64,000 bases of DNA from Pseudaquidulcibacter sp041917055 (GCA_041917055.1 JAYRYJ010000008.1:62001-126000), one strand, 5' to 3'; counted from the first letter of the stretch, positions 1 through 9,599 are shown. The notes: a model not told the origin generated them from the sequence alone. Program-made: numbers and translations.

Positions 1-555
1 ATCCTGCTTTTGGGCGGCGGCGGTGCGGCGGCCTATTTCCTGATTTTCAAAAAGAAGCCTGAAGCGCATGCGCCAAAAGACGAGCATGGAAAAGAAGCCG
101 CAAAAGATGAGCACGGCAAAGATGCAAAAAAAGAAGAACACGGCAAGGATGCTAAGAAAGACGGTAAAAAAGAAGAAAAAGGCGAGCATGGCGGCGCTGC
201 CGGCGGCGAAGATAAAGAATCCGGCATAAAAATGTCATCTGGGCCCAATGGCGAAGAATTTATGACTTTGCCTGATTTGGTCGTGAATATAACAACAGGT
301 GACGATAGGCCGCGTTTCTTGAAATTACGCATAACCCTGCAAACCAAAGATGCCGAAGTTGCCGAAGCAATAAAGCCCGCTTTGCCACGCATCAAAGACC
401 AATTCACAGGATTTTTGCGCGAATTGCGCACCGAAGATTTAGCGGGTTCGCAAGGCTATTCGCGTTTGCAAATCGAATTATTAAAACGCGTCAATTTGGT
501 GGTTGCACCCGCCCAGGTCGATGCAGTTCTTATTGAGGAAATGATAGTTCAATAA
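1..555 (+). CDS. fliL: FliL, flagellar basal-body-associated protein (5' partial)
   Basis: FliL is an inner-membrane protein that surrounds the flagellar stator and supports torque. The reading frame is open at the first base of the window, so the start lies upstream. What remains is the end of the N-terminal membrane helix (GGGGAAAYFLIF), a very charged linker with repeated D/E-EHGK-type units (about residues 20-65), then the conserved periplasmic domain with MTLPDLVVNI and RFLKLRITLQ. The linker is unusually rich in His, Lys and acidic residues, which looks like tandem-repeat expansion. The stop TAA shares its last base with the fliM ATG, so the two are probably translationally coupled. The family call is secure from the C-terminal domain and the fliM neighbour. 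Confidence 0.93.
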   Translation: MLLLGGGGAAAYFLIFKKKPEAHAPKDEHGKEAAKDEHGKDAKKEEHGKDAKKDGKKEEKGEHGGAAGGEDKESGIKMSSGPNGEEFMTLPDLVVNITTGDDRPRFLKLRITLQTKDAEVAEAIKPALPRIKDQFTGFLRELRTEDLAGSQGYSRLQIELLKRVNLVVAPAQVDAVLIEEMIVQ

Positions 556-1676
556 TGTCAGAACAAGACGATATGGCAGCCGCATGGGAAGCGGAAATGG
601 CAGCCGCCGAAACCGGCAATGACGATGCATTTGCCGCCGAATGGGAGGCTATGGTCGGCTCTGAATCCGGCAAAACCATTACTGCCAATTCGATTGGTAT
701 TGAGCGGGTTTTGAACCAAGACGAAATCGATAATCTTCTTGGTTTCGACATGGGCGATGAGGGCAATGAAGGCAAGAATGGCATTCATGGCATTATTAAT
801 TCCGCCCTTGTATCTTATGAGCGCCTTCCAATGCTTGAAATCGTATTTGACCGTTTGGTCAGATATATGACAACGAGCCTGCGCAATTTCACGTCTGATA
901 ACGTTGAAGTTTCTTTGGACCACATTTCGTCAATCCGTTTTGGCGATTATTTGAATTCAATTCCTTTGCCTGCGATTTTGGCTGTTTTTCGTGCCAAAGA
1001 GCTTGATAATTATGGACTTATGACGGTTGATTCCAATCTTATTTATTCAATCGTTGATGTGCTTTTGGGTGGTCGTCGCGGCACGACAGCAATGCGCATT
1101 GAAGGTCGGCCTTATACAACAATCGAAAGAATGCTGGTCACGAAAATGATTGACGTAATTCTTGAAGATATGTCTTTGGCCTTCACGCCTATTAAAGAAG
1201 TTGGTTTTACCCTTGATAGGATTGAAACCAATCCGCGTTTTGCCGCGATTGCGCGCCCTGCGAATGCCGCGATTATGATTAAAATGCGCATCGATATGGA
1301 AGACCGCGGTGGTCGTGTTGAATTATTATTGCCCTATGCAACGCTTGAACCCATCCGTAATTTGCTAATCCAGCAATTCATGGGTGAAAAATTCGGTCGG
1401 GATAATATTTGGGAAGGTCACCTTGCCACCGAATTATGGTCCACCGATATGGAGGTTGAAGCGGTTTTGGACGAATTGGCATTGCCTTTGGGGCGTATGC
1501 TTAATCTAAACGTCGGCGAAACTATTTTTCTAAATCAAGCTCAAGACGGGCCAATTGAATTAAGATGTGGCGAAATTGCTTTGACTAAGGGACGCATGGG
1601 ACGCGTCGGCAATTCAATTGCTTTGCGGGTCGATAGGCCATTAAACCGTGGCGCTAAAGAAGGGATATTCAAATGA
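555..1676 (+). CDS. fliM: FliM, flagellar motor switch C-ring protein
   Basis: FliM forms the cytoplasmic C-ring, binds phosphorylated CheY and transmits the rotation switch. The 373-residue product has an acidic Ala-rich N-terminus, then LNQDEIDNLLG at residues 53-63, the EIDxLL-type segment known as the CheY-binding motif. The middle domain carries LLGGRRGTTA, and the C-terminal SpoA-like domain ends in RVDRPLNRG. The length is slightly above the usual 330-360 because of the N-terminal extension. Its ATG overlaps the fliL stop and its own TGA overlaps the next ATG, so this is a tightly packed flagellar operon. Confidence 0.96.
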   Translation: MSEQDDMAAAWEAEMAAAETGNDDAFAAEWEAMVGSESGKTITANSIGIERVLNQDEIDNLLGFDMGDEGNEGKNGIHGIINSALVSYERLPMLEIVFDRLVRYMTTSLRNFTSDNVEVSLDHISSIRFGDYLNSIPLPAILAVFRAKELDNYGLMTVDSNLIYSIVDVLLGGRRGTTAMRIEGRPYTTIERMLVTKMIDVILEDMSLAFTPIKEVGFTLDRIETNPRFAAIARPANAAIMIKMRIDMEDRGGRVELLLPYATLEPIRNLLIQQFMGEKFGRDNIWEGHLATELWSTDMEVEAVLDELALPLGRMLNLNVGETIFLNQAQDGPIELRCGEIALTKGRMGRVGNSIALRVDRPLNRGAKEGIFK

Positions 1677-2125
1677 ATTTAAGCCAAATAATCAATAGTG
1701 TATCTCAATATGCTGATTTGGGAATTCAAGTCATTCTCATTCTTTTATTGTTTTGGGTGGCAACACTTTTCATGGTTTTGGACAAAAAACTCAATTCCTT
1801 AAAATCGGGAACTGATGGCGTTAAACAGAACCTTATTGAATTGAATGGTGCGATTGAACGCGCGCAAAACGCGCTTTTGGCAATCAAAACCAATACAAAA
1901 ACCGCAAATGAGGAATTAGAGGAAAAAATCCTTGAGGCCAAACGCGCCGCCGAAACCCTCAAATTCCTTTCAACCACTGCAAATGCAGTTCAAATGCCGC
2001 AAAAACCCACACTTGATAACCAAATAAAAACCCAAAGCCCTTATGCTATGCGTCGCAAACCTAATTTTGACGATTTGCCGCCGATTGATGTCGAAAAACG
2101 CAATCAATGGGGCGGTTTGAGATAG
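1673..2125 (+). CDS. DUF6468-type flagellar-cluster membrane protein
   Basis: 150 residues. A single hydrophobic helix (about residues 16-36, LGIQVILILLLFWVATLFMV) is followed by a long charged coiled-coil (about 45-100) and a C-terminal tail with RRKPNFDDLPPIDV. In alphaproteobacteria a protein of this build (DUF6468) commonly sits between fliM and motE, and I assign it on position and architecture. Its biochemical role is not known to me; a structural part near the motor is an inference. The start ATG overlaps the fliM stop (ATGA), and the downstream motE ATG follows the stop within a few bases. Confidence 0.75.
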   Translation: MNLSQIINSVSQYADLGIQVILILLLFWVATLFMVLDKKLNSLKSGTDGVKQNLIELNGAIERAQNALLAIKTNTKTANEELEEKILEAKRAAETLKFLSTTANAVQMPQKPTLDNQIKTQSPYAMRRKPNFDDLPPIDVEKRNQWGGLR

Positions 2126-2127
2126 AG

Positions 2128-3003
2128 ATGAAAATCAGACCTTTAACAGCTTTGGCCTTTGTTCTTTTGGGATTTGGTGGTTTCCAAATCTCAAAAACCG
2201 TTTTTGACACCAAAAGCGCTTTTGCTGAGGAGCATGGCGCCGAAAAACCTGCTGAACCTGCAAAAGAGAGCGAAAAACCGCAAACTGATGCGGCCGCGCC
2301 GATTGCTGAAACCACGCCTCCGCCAATGTGTTTGCCTGTCGATTTGGCGAAAGAGGCGGGAATTAGCGCGGGTGAATTTCGTCTTTTAGAGAATTTACAA
2401 GAACGCCGTCAAAATCTTGATGCGCGCGAACGCGATATTATCACGCGCGAAGGTATTCTAAAAACCGCTGAGGCGATTGTTCAAGCGAAAATCGACGATC
2501 TCAAAAATGTCGAAGGGAATATCCAAAAACTATTGGGCCAAGTCGATGAAATGGAAGCACAACGGATTGCTGGTCTTGTCCGTGTCTATGAAAAAATGAA
2601 ACCCAAAGACGCCGCAAGAGTTCTCGAAGGCTTATCTGATGAAGTTGTGGTTTCTATTGCGAGCAAAATGAAGGATCAAACCCTGGCATTAATTCTTGCA
2701 AAAATGGATGCGAAACGTGCGCGCGAAATTACCGCAAAATTGGCGCAAATCGATGATGGTGTTTTGCAACAAGCCATGAACCCTACACCAAAGCCACAGG
2801 CCGCGAATAGTGCCAAACTACCACCTGTGAAAAACCCACCTGCACAAGGCGCGGGGCCGCAATCGCCACAAACACCAAGCCCAACAGCGCCAACTGCGCC
2901 TGATGCTAAGTCGCCTGTGCCACAAGGTGCAAATGGCCAAAAAACTGATAAACCTGCCGATAAAGCGGCGAATGCTAATAAACCGGAAAATGCGAAGAAA
3001 TAA
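2128..3003 (+). CDS. motE: MotE-like flagellar motility chaperone with MgtE_N-type domain
   Basis: MotE is known in alphaproteobacteria as a periplasmic chaperone for the MotC stator component. This 291-residue product has an N-terminal membrane or signal helix (LTALAFVLLGFGGFQI), a coiled-coil from about residue 80, then a MgtE-N-like helical domain with KMKPKDAARVLEGL and ILAKMDAKRAREITAKL. It ends in a long Pro/Ala/Lys-rich low-complexity tail. I chose ATG 2128, preceded by GATAGAG, over an upstream in-frame ATG at 2107 that would overlap the previous gene. Order and domain content support the name; the tail is longer and more degenerate than the folded part requires. Confidence 0.8.
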   Translation: MKIRPLTALAFVLLGFGGFQISKTVFDTKSAFAEEHGAEKPAEPAKESEKPQTDAAAPIAETTPPPMCLPVDLAKEAGISAGEFRLLENLQERRQNLDARERDIITREGILKTAEAIVQAKIDDLKNVEGNIQKLLGQVDEMEAQRIAGLVRVYEKMKPKDAARVLEGLSDEVVVSIASKMKDQTLALILAKMDAKRAREITAKLAQIDDGVLQQAMNPTPKPQAANSAKLPPVKNPPAQGAGPQSPQTPSPTAPTAPDAKSPVPQGANGQKTDKPADKAANANKPENAKK

Positions 3004-3006
3004 TCA

Positions 3007-6000
3007 ATGGCTTCTAAACGCGTTCTTGCCTATCTTTTGACGACCTCTTTGGTGTTTGAGCCTGTTTTTGCGCAAAATGCACCACCGACAGCGCAAAAAA
3101 CAGAAAGCGCAAACGCTAAATTGCGCGGTTATGAAACCGCTGATTATTCGCGCCTGATTATTGATTGGGGTAAAACGCCAAAAAGCAAAGCACGAATTAA
3201 ATTACAGCCTTCGCTTTTGACCATCACGCTTCCGATTGCCATTAATGCAGATGTTTCAGCATTCAAGGCGGCCGCACCGCATTATGTAGTTGGTGCATCA
3301 TTAAGCGCCGACAAAAAGACCATAAGGCTCGCGCTTTCAAAAGATGTGCGCGCTGAAATCAAATATCATGATGGTTCTGAAGCCATTGATTTAATCAATC
3401 CGAATTCGTCGCAGCCACCAGAATTTGACAAACATGCCGAATTTCCTACACCGCAAAAACAGGCGGATTTAATTCATAAAGACACGCCAAAAAGCACGAT
3501 TGACAACCCGCTGAAAAATTGGCCTGCACCTGAGGGCGCGGTTAAGCTTGAGGTGGAAGTTAAGGAAAGCAACCAATTCACTCGCATAGCAATTAAAGGC
3601 ATGAATTTGCCAAAGCCCCTAATGGCGCGCAATCAAAACCGTGTCGCGCTTACGATTGCGGGTGTTTATGCTTTGCAGACTGGTCCATTGCGCGCAAATT
3701 TGCCGAAATTCGTGAAAGATGCCGTGCGCTATAATGACCAAACCCATACATCAATCGTTATGGATTTAGTCGATGGCGCAGTTGTGCGCCCGGGGCAGGC
3801 GGGCGATAGCGTCTATATTGATATTTTCCCCGCAGGCACGGATTTAACTGCTCTTGCGAATGAAGCTAAAAAACTTGAAGCCGAAGCTAAAGAGAAAAAG
3901 AATGAAAAGCCTGAGGAAAAAGCTGCTCAAGCCCCAATAGAAAACACAGATGCCGCGGCAAGTCATGGAAATAATGCATCTATAATTCTTTCGCCGGACG
4001 CAAACGCGACCGCGCTTTCGCCGGCTGTCAAAACAGTGAAATTTGAAGAACCTGCCCCATCTGGAAATGTCGAAGTTAATGTTCGCGATGCGGGTGGCGA
4101 GACTATATTAGAATTCCCCTTTGCCAAAATGGCGGGGGCATCGGTTTTTCGTCGCGGTGCGAATATTTTTGTATTGTTTGCGACTAAGGCGAATTTCAAA
4201 ATTAAAGGTTTCAAGCCAAATAATACAGCCTCTGCCATCGTCCCGGTCAAAGGTGAGGGCGTCGGCGGGGTGAAAATCACTGCACCTGATAATGTATTCG
4301 CCAATCCGACGGCGATGGGTCCTGTGTGGCAGGTTGGTCTTTCTAATTCGGCACATGAAGCGTCACGAAATATTGAAATCAAGCCAGAAACCGCGCCCGA
4401 TAGTTCAAATCGACTTAGTGCTAAAGTGCCAGATGCAATCGCGACTGGTGCAATAAATGATGATGACGTCGGTGATAAAATCTTGGTCGGCTTTGCAATG
4501 GGGCCGCCGTCGGCGCTCTTAAAGCCGCGTTCTTATCTTGAAGCGCATATGCCGCAAACTTCTCACGGCTTAGCGATTGTGCCACGCGCCGAAGATTTAG
4601 AAATTAAAATTGCGCCTGATGGTTTTGTAATTGTGCGCCCGCAGGGCATGGCATTAACCAATGGCGGCGAGGAAACTCCGGCTGGTTTTGCAATCAATTC
4701 CCCGTCATTTGTCGATTTTAAAAATTGGCGCATGGGGCCGCAGGCCGATTTTTTTAAAAATCTCTCCAAATTAAAACTTGATGCTGCCAAAGTAGCAGAT
4801 GACCCGTCTGCTGGGATAAAAGCACCCCTCGATTTGGCGCGCTTCTATTTAGCATGGGAAATGCCGCAAGAGGCATTGGGCGTTATTCGTTTTATCAAAG
4901 CACTTAAACCACAATATGCGCAAAGCGCCGATGTTTTAGGCTTGCAAGGCGCATCTTTGGCGCTAATCGGGCGTGGTCGTGAAGCATTGGAAACCCTAAC
5001 TAGCCCTGAATTAGCCGACGATGTCGCGGCATTCTTATGGTCGGCAATGGCGTGTTTTCAAATGGGCGATCCGAAATGCGCGCGTGAGAAATATGCCCTT
5101 GGTCAAAATGCATTGGGTGCGTTTGCCGAAGACCAGCAGGCAAAATTCAAACTAATCGAGGCACAGGCCGCACTCTTAGAAGGTGATTTCAAAGCCGCCC
5201 AATTCACCGCAGATAGTGCGCTGCAAATGGCAGAAAGCCCGCAAACTACTGATAGTGCACGCCTAATCAAAGCCTTGGCATTGGCAGAGGACGAAGATAA
5301 AGGTCCTGCAAAAACCCTTCTAACCGAATTGGAAAAATCTAAATTCCCGGAAATTGCGGCGCGCGCAAAATTCAATAATGCGCTTTTGATGGTAAAATCC
5401 GACCCCAATAAGCTCGCGGATGCAATCAAAGAATTAGACGCTTTGCGCTTTGCATGGCGTGGCGACGATTTGGAAATCGAGATTCTCAGAAATTTGGGCG
5501 AAATGTATATTAAGGGCGGTGATATTCGTTCGGGCCTTGCAACACTTGCTGATGCCTCGACATTGCGCCCGGAATTGCCGGCGGCGCGGTCATTGCGTGC
5601 AACTTTGATGAAAGAATTCAGATATTTATTCATGGAGGGTGGCGCAGACGGCATGGATTCCATTCAGGCTTTGGCACTATTCAATGATTTCCGCCAATTA
5701 ACACCAATGGGGCCGGAAGGCGACTTAATGGTGCGTGGCATTGTTGGGAAATTGGTTGATTTAGACCTTTTGCCACAAGCGGCGGAATTATTATCTCACC
5801 AAATCGAAAAACGCCTTGAGGGTTATAATAAAGCCCAAGTTGCAACCGATCTTGCAGCTATTTATCTTTTAGATTCTAAGCCTGAAGAGGCCTTGAGCGC
5901 AATTTGGAATTCGCGCGTCGCGCAATTGCCAAACGATTTAAATCAAAATCGCCGCATTATGGAGGCGATTGCTTTGGCGGATTTAAAACGTGACGATCAT

Positions 6001-6678
6001 GCGCTCGAATTAATCGAATTTGACAATTCTCAAGACGCGGCGCGTGTGCGTGCCGAGATTTATTGGCGCAAGGGAAAATATGATTTGGCTGCATTCAATG
6101 CCAATCAGACTTTGCCACCCGCCAACACTGAATTATCGGCGGAGGAAGCGGGTGAAGTTTTACGTGCTGCGATTGCCAATGCTTTGTCCAAAAACCCTGC
6201 GAAATTGGGTGAAATCAAAAATGCCTATGGACAAGCAATGCAAAAAACAGCGTTTGCCGAGGCCTTTAATCTTGTTAATTCGCGCGATATTCCAAACTCC
6301 GAACAAATGCGCGCGGCAATGGCAAGTGTGAATGGTGCATCGCCCTATGGAAATTTAATCAAAAATATGCGTGCAAGATTAGCGGCGATTTTGCCGCCTT
6401 CCGAAGGCACAACAATGGGCGCAATCCAAGGTCCAACTGATGCCAATCCAAGCGGCGGGACGTATATTGCACCCAAAGAAATTGTGGCAAAAGAAACAGC
6501 GGCGAATGATAATGGAACCGAGAAAATTGCCGAAAATGCAAAATTAAAAGCAATCAATCCCAAATCAAAATCGCCAAAACCACAGTATGTGAAAGTGGCA
6601 CAAGCCAAAACCAATCCACCGCAAAAGAAACCAAAATTCCAGGCCCCCAAAGACCCACCAATAGCAGTGGGTCGTTAG
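3007..6678 (+). CDS. Large secreted TPR-repeat protein of the flagellar cluster
   Basis: 1223 residues, starting with a Sec-type signal peptide (LAYLLTTSLVFEPVFAQ). The N-terminal third is beta-rich and may resemble AMIN-like peptidoglycan-associated modules. A Lys/Glu-rich coiled segment lies near residues 280-310. The region from about 590 to 1100 is helical with TPR-like repeats (for example DLARFYLAWEMPQEALGVIR), and the C-terminus is a basic Lys/Pro tail. It starts three bases after the motE stop, so it is probably co-transcribed with the flagellar genes. Large TPR proteins occur at this place in related genomes, but I know no assigned function. Its 3' end overlaps the convergent hemB gene by four bases with no room for a terminator. 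Confidence 0.8.
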   Translation: MASKRVLAYLLTTSLVFEPVFAQNAPPTAQKTESANAKLRGYETADYSRLIIDWGKTPKSKARIKLQPSLLTITLPIAINADVSAFKAAAPHYVVGASLSADKKTIRLALSKDVRAEIKYHDGSEAIDLINPNSSQPPEFDKHAEFPTPQKQADLIHKDTPKSTIDNPLKNWPAPEGAVKLEVEVKESNQFTRIAIKGMNLPKPLMARNQNRVALTIAGVYALQTGPLRANLPKFVKDAVRYNDQTHTSIVMDLVDGAVVRPGQAGDSVYIDIFPAGTDLTALANEAKKLEAEAKEKKNEKPEEKAAQAPIENTDAAASHGNNASIILSPDANATALSPAVKTVKFEEPAPSGNVEVNVRDAGGETILEFPFAKMAGASVFRRGANIFVLFATKANFKIKGFKPNNTASAIVPVKGEGVGGVKITAPDNVFANPTAMGPVWQVGLSNSAHEASRNIEIKPETAPDSSNRLSAKVPDAIATGAINDDDVGDKILVGFAMGPPSALLKPRSYLEAHMPQTSHGLAIVPRAEDLEIKIAPDGFVIVRPQGMALTNGGEETPAGFAINSPSFVDFKNWRMGPQADFFKNLSKLKLDAAKVADDPSAGIKAPLDLARFYLAWEMPQEALGVIRFIKALKPQYAQSADVLGLQGASLALIGRGREALETLTSPELADDVAAFLWSAMACFQMGDPKCAREKYALGQNALGAFAEDQQAKFKLIEAQAALLEGDFKAAQFTADSALQMAESPQTTDSARLIKALALAEDEDKGPAKTLLTELEKSKFPEIAARAKFNNALLMVKSDPNKLADAIKELDALRFAWRGDDLEIEILRNLGEMYIKGGDIRSGLATLADASTLRPELPAARSLRATLMKEFRYLFMEGGADGMDSIQALALFNDFRQLTPMGPEGDLMVRGIVGKLVDLDLLPQAAELLSHQIEKRLEGYNKAQVATDLAAIYLLDSKPEEALSAIWNSRVAQLPNDLNQNRRIMEAIALADLKRDDHALELIEFDNSQDAARVRAEIYWRKGKYDLAAFNANQTLPPANTELSAEEAGEVLRAAIANALSKNPAKLGEIKNAYGQAMQKTAFAEAFNLVNSRDIPNSEQMRAAMASVNGASPYGNLIKNMRARLAAILPPSEGTTMGAIQGPTDANPSGGTYIAPKEIVAKETAANDNGTEKIAENAKLKAINPKSKSPKPQYVKVAQAKTNPPQKKPKFQAPKDPPIAVGR

Positions 6679-7655
6679 CGAATTTGTTTAGCGGCTTCTA
6701 ATGCCCAATAGGTAATAATTCCGTCTGCTCCCGCGCGTTTGAAGCATTGTAGGGCCTCGATTCTAGCGCGGTTGCCATCCAGCCAGCCATTTGCGATTGC
6801 GGCTTCCAACATTGCGTATTCGCCTGAAACTTGAAAAGCATAAGTCGGGCGCGCGAATTGGGTCTTAATGCGATAAATAATATCGAGATAGGGAAGGCCG
6901 GGCTTAACCAATAATAGATCCGCACCTTCTTCTATATCAAGTGCTACCTCATATTCGGCCTCATCGCCATTTAATGGATCCATTTGATAGGTTTTTTTAT
7001 CGCCTTTTAATGCGCCCTTTGAACCGATTGCATCGCGATATGGACCGTAAAACGCACTGGCATATTTTGCGGCATAGGACATGATTTGTGTGTTGGAATG
7101 CCCTGCGGCCTCTAAAGCATCACGAATTTCACCGACGCGACCGTCACACATATCGGAAGGTGCAACAATATCGGCGCCTGATTGCGCCTGCAAAACCGCC
7201 TGTTTGACAAGCATTTCGACGGTTTCATCATTAAGCATATAACCATCAGCATCAATTATGCCATCGTGGCCATGAGTGGTAAATGGGTCTAAAGCCACGT
7301 CACACATAATGCCAATATTCGGCGCTGCGTGTTTAATTGCTTTCACAAGGCGCGGAATAAGGCCGTCGAGGTTTAATGCCTCACTACCATCGTCACTTTT
7401 AAATTCGGGCGAAATATTGGGGAAAATTGCGATTGCGGGAATTCCAAGAGTTTGCGCCTCGATCGCGGTGGCAATCGCGCTTTCAAAATTATGGCGCACA
7501 ATACCGGGCATCGAAGCGATTTCTTCATTCGGCCCATTTTTGTCATGGACAATCAAAGACAGTATCAAATCATTCGCCGAAAGTGTATTTTCACGAACCA
7601 TGCGCCGCGCCCAATCGCTTTTGCGATTTCGCCTTGGTCTTTGCCTTAAATGCAT
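6675..7655 (-). CDS. hemB: Delta-aminolevulinic acid dehydratase (porphobilinogen synthase)
   Basis: Condenses two 5-aminolevulinate molecules to porphobilinogen in the cytoplasm, the step after HemA. 326 residues, the usual size. The two active-site lysines are visible as K197 in MSYAAKYASAFYG and K251 in LLLVKPGLPYLD. The cysteine cluster that binds zinc in the E. coli-type enzyme is replaced: the segment reads DVALDPFTTHGHDG. That pattern is known from the magnesium-dependent enzymes of Bradyrhizobium and Pseudomonas. ATG 7655 is chosen because GAGGGCG lies just upstream; a TTG 12 bases earlier is the alternative. It is transcribed toward the flagellar operon. Confidence 0.97.
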   Translation of the reverse strand: MHLRQRPRRNRKSDWARRMVRENTLSANDLILSLIVHDKNGPNEEIASMPGIVRHNFESAIATAIEAQTLGIPAIAIFPNISPEFKSDDGSEALNLDGLIPRLVKAIKHAAPNIGIMCDVALDPFTTHGHDGIIDADGYMLNDETVEMLVKQAVLQAQSGADIVAPSDMCDGRVGEIRDALEAAGHSNTQIMSYAAKYASAFYGPYRDAIGSKGALKGDKKTYQMDPLNGDEAEYEVALDIEEGADLLLVKPGLPYLDIIYRIKTQFARPTYAFQVSGEYAMLEAAIANGWLDGNRARIEALQCFKRAGADGIITYWALEAAKQIR

Positions 7656-7674
7656 TTGCGCCCTCAAGAATTAA

Positions 7675-9006
7675 TTAGGCAGCTTTACCGACTATTTTGC
7701 GTGCTGAATAGAGGAATTGTGTAAGTTCCTCATTCAATTGCCCTGCCTCACTCCCCAATTCCGCGGCAGCATGTGAGAGGTTTTCGGCCTGATTTGAAGT
7801 TTGCTTAATCGCCGCCAAAACATTATTAACCTGCCCCTTAACTTCATCGGAACGGCTTGCGGTATTGCGAATGGCAAAGGAAATATCATTTGATGAGGCC
7901 AATTGGTTGGAAACTGCCGATGAAATGTCTTCAGAAATGCGGGTTAATTCCTCGACCGTTGCCACGAAACTATCAATTGTTTCTTGTGCATGGTTTGCCG
8001 TTGCTTCTATCGAACCAATTCGCTCGACAATATCATCGGATGCCGACGCCGTCTGATCCGCCAAAGATTTCACTTCCCCTGCGACCACCGCAAAGGCTAC
8101 GCCTGCTTCACCGGCGCGCACAGCCTCAATTGAGGCATTCAAAGCCAAAAGGCGAGTTTGCCCTGCCACTTCGCGAATAATATTGGCAATTGGCGCGATT
8201 TCACGCATTGCTTCTGTAAGGCTTTTCATTGCCGAACGGGTTTCAGCGATTTGTTGTTCGGCCTCATTATTGACTTCGCGAGACTGGCGCAATTGACTGT
8301 CAATCGCGCCCGAACTTTCGCATAAATGCGTGGCGCTATTGGCAACCAAATGCGCGTCTTGGGTGGTTTCAGCGGTCGATTGATTGATTACCGACATTCC
8401 ACTTTCCGCATTATTACTAGCGTCAATCATTTGATATGAATCATCGCGCAGTTTTTGTGACGCCTCGACGACATGACCCAAAACTCTTTGCGTGGTTTCT
8501 TCGGCAGAATGGATCAAATCCGCAAAATCGGAAAAGCGCCTGTCCATTGCAATAATGGCGTGGTTTACAGCTTTTGCAGCATGGTCATAATTGCCGATAA
8601 TGCCACGCTCAACGATACGGCGGTCGAAATTGCCTTTTTCTACCGCCGCAAAACTCGCTTTTGACTCGCGGACGAAAGCATCAGCCATATCAAGTAAATG
8701 ATTGACGCTTGACGACATTTCTTTAATCTCGCCACCGTCTTGCAAAAGAATTATGCGGGGCTCGAGATTGCCTTTTGCGGCCTCGGCACAGACGCTTGAA
8801 ATGGCACTTATACTGGCTTTCAATTGTTTGAAGGCGCTAAAGGCGATGTAAGATGTGCCAAAACTAAAAACCAAGCCCAACCATGACAGGAGTTCAATTT
8901 TTGTAATCACGCCAATAACGGAAAGGCCAAGACCCGCCGCAACCGCTGCAAATGCGATATTAAGCCGAAAGAGCGAAGACGAAGCGGTCATAATCTGTTT
9001 TTCCAT
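7675..9006 (-). CDS. Methyl-accepting chemotaxis protein without periplasmic sensor
   Basis: 443 residues. Two closely spaced membrane helices near the N-terminus leave almost no periplasmic loop. A HAMP-like segment follows, then a long helical signalling domain whose hairpin tip reads RLLALNASIEAVRAGEAG. With no extracellular domain it probably receives its input from a partner. The gene just upstream encodes an Aer-type PAS protein and overlaps this start by 47 bases (32 if translation starts at the internal ATG 8991). The pair therefore looks like an aerotaxis or redox receptor encoded as two polypeptides. The call as chemoreceptor is firm; the sensed signal is inference. Confidence 0.9.
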   Translation of the reverse strand: MEKQIMTASSSLFRLNIAFAAVAAGLGLSVIGVITKIELLSWLGLVFSFGTSYIAFSAFKQLKASISAISSVCAEAAKGNLEPRIILLQDGGEIKEMSSSVNHLLDMADAFVRESKASFAAVEKGNFDRRIVERGIIGNYDHAAKAVNHAIIAMDRRFSDFADLIHSAEETTQRVLGHVVEASQKLRDDSYQMIDASNNAESGMSVINQSTAETTQDAHLVANSATHLCESSGAIDSQLRQSREVNNEAEQQIAETRSAMKSLTEAMREIAPIANIIREVAGQTRLLALNASIEAVRAGEAGVAFAVVAGEVKSLADQTASASDDIVERIGSIEATANHAQETIDSFVATVEELTRISEDISSAVSNQLASSNDISFAIRNTASRSDEVKGQVNNVLAAIKQTSNQAENLSHAAAELGSEAGQLNEELTQFLYSARKIVGKAA

Positions 9007-9547
9007 CTTGAAGTGTTTTTACCATTGCGGCGAAGGATTCTTGCAAACCTGCTTTGGAATCAGGATTGTTTTTTTCTATATTCAATAAGGTGTTATAAAT
9101 CGGCTTGATACGTTCCAATGCAATGGCATCAGGTTTACGGCGCGAAGAATGATAGCCAATTATTTTGCCGAAATTGTCATATGTCGGCGTAACATGGGCA
9201 AAAACCCAATAATAATCGCCGTTTGAGGCATAATTGACAACATAAGCAAAGGTTTCGAGGCCGCCACTTATCCTATCCCACAATAATTTGAATACAGCCC
9301 GCGGCATGTCGGGGTGACGAATAATGGAATGCGGTGCACCAATGGCTTGTCTTTCTGTCAGGTTTGCCATTTTCAAGAATGTGTCATTGGCATAAGTGAT
9401 TTTGCCATTGAGGTCGGTTTTTGACACGATAAGATCATTCTGTTCCATCATTCTTTCACGATGGGTAGGTTGAACAAAAGTGCAGAATTTGCGCCCTTTA
9501 TTTAAATCAGCGTCGCTTCCCTTGTTCGGAAATTGCAGTATTTTCAT
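8960..9547 (-). CDS. Aer-type PAS domain protein, partner of the adjacent chemoreceptor
   Basis: 195 residues with one PAS domain. The segment IIRHPDMPRAVFKLLW and the later GDYYWVFAHVTPTYD match the Aer-class PAS fold, which in E. coli binds FAD and senses redox state. The C-terminal end (YDRFVFAL) resembles standalone PAS proteins found beside chemoreceptor genes, so the separation from the receptor is probably natural and not a broken fusion. There is no membrane helix, so the protein should be cytoplasmic. FAD binding is inferred from family membership and cannot be verified here. Confidence 0.85.
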   Translation of the reverse strand: MKILQFPNKGSDADLNKGRKFCTFVQPTHRERMMEQNDLIVSKTDLNGKITYANDTFLKMANLTERQAIGAPHSIIRHPDMPRAVFKLLWDRISGGLETFAYVVNYASNGDYYWVFAHVTPTYDNFGKIIGYHSSRRKPDAIALERIKPIYNTLLNIEKNNPDSKAGLQESFAAMVKTLQDGKTDYDRFVFALSA

Positions 9548-9599
9548 TATTTGACCCGCAGCAATATAGAATCTATGTTTTGAATTTCACCAAACTTGG

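Noticed and set aside
3963..5663. Long antisense frames inside the TPR gene
   Set aside because: Shadow frames of a long gene with biased codon use; no start signals or domains.
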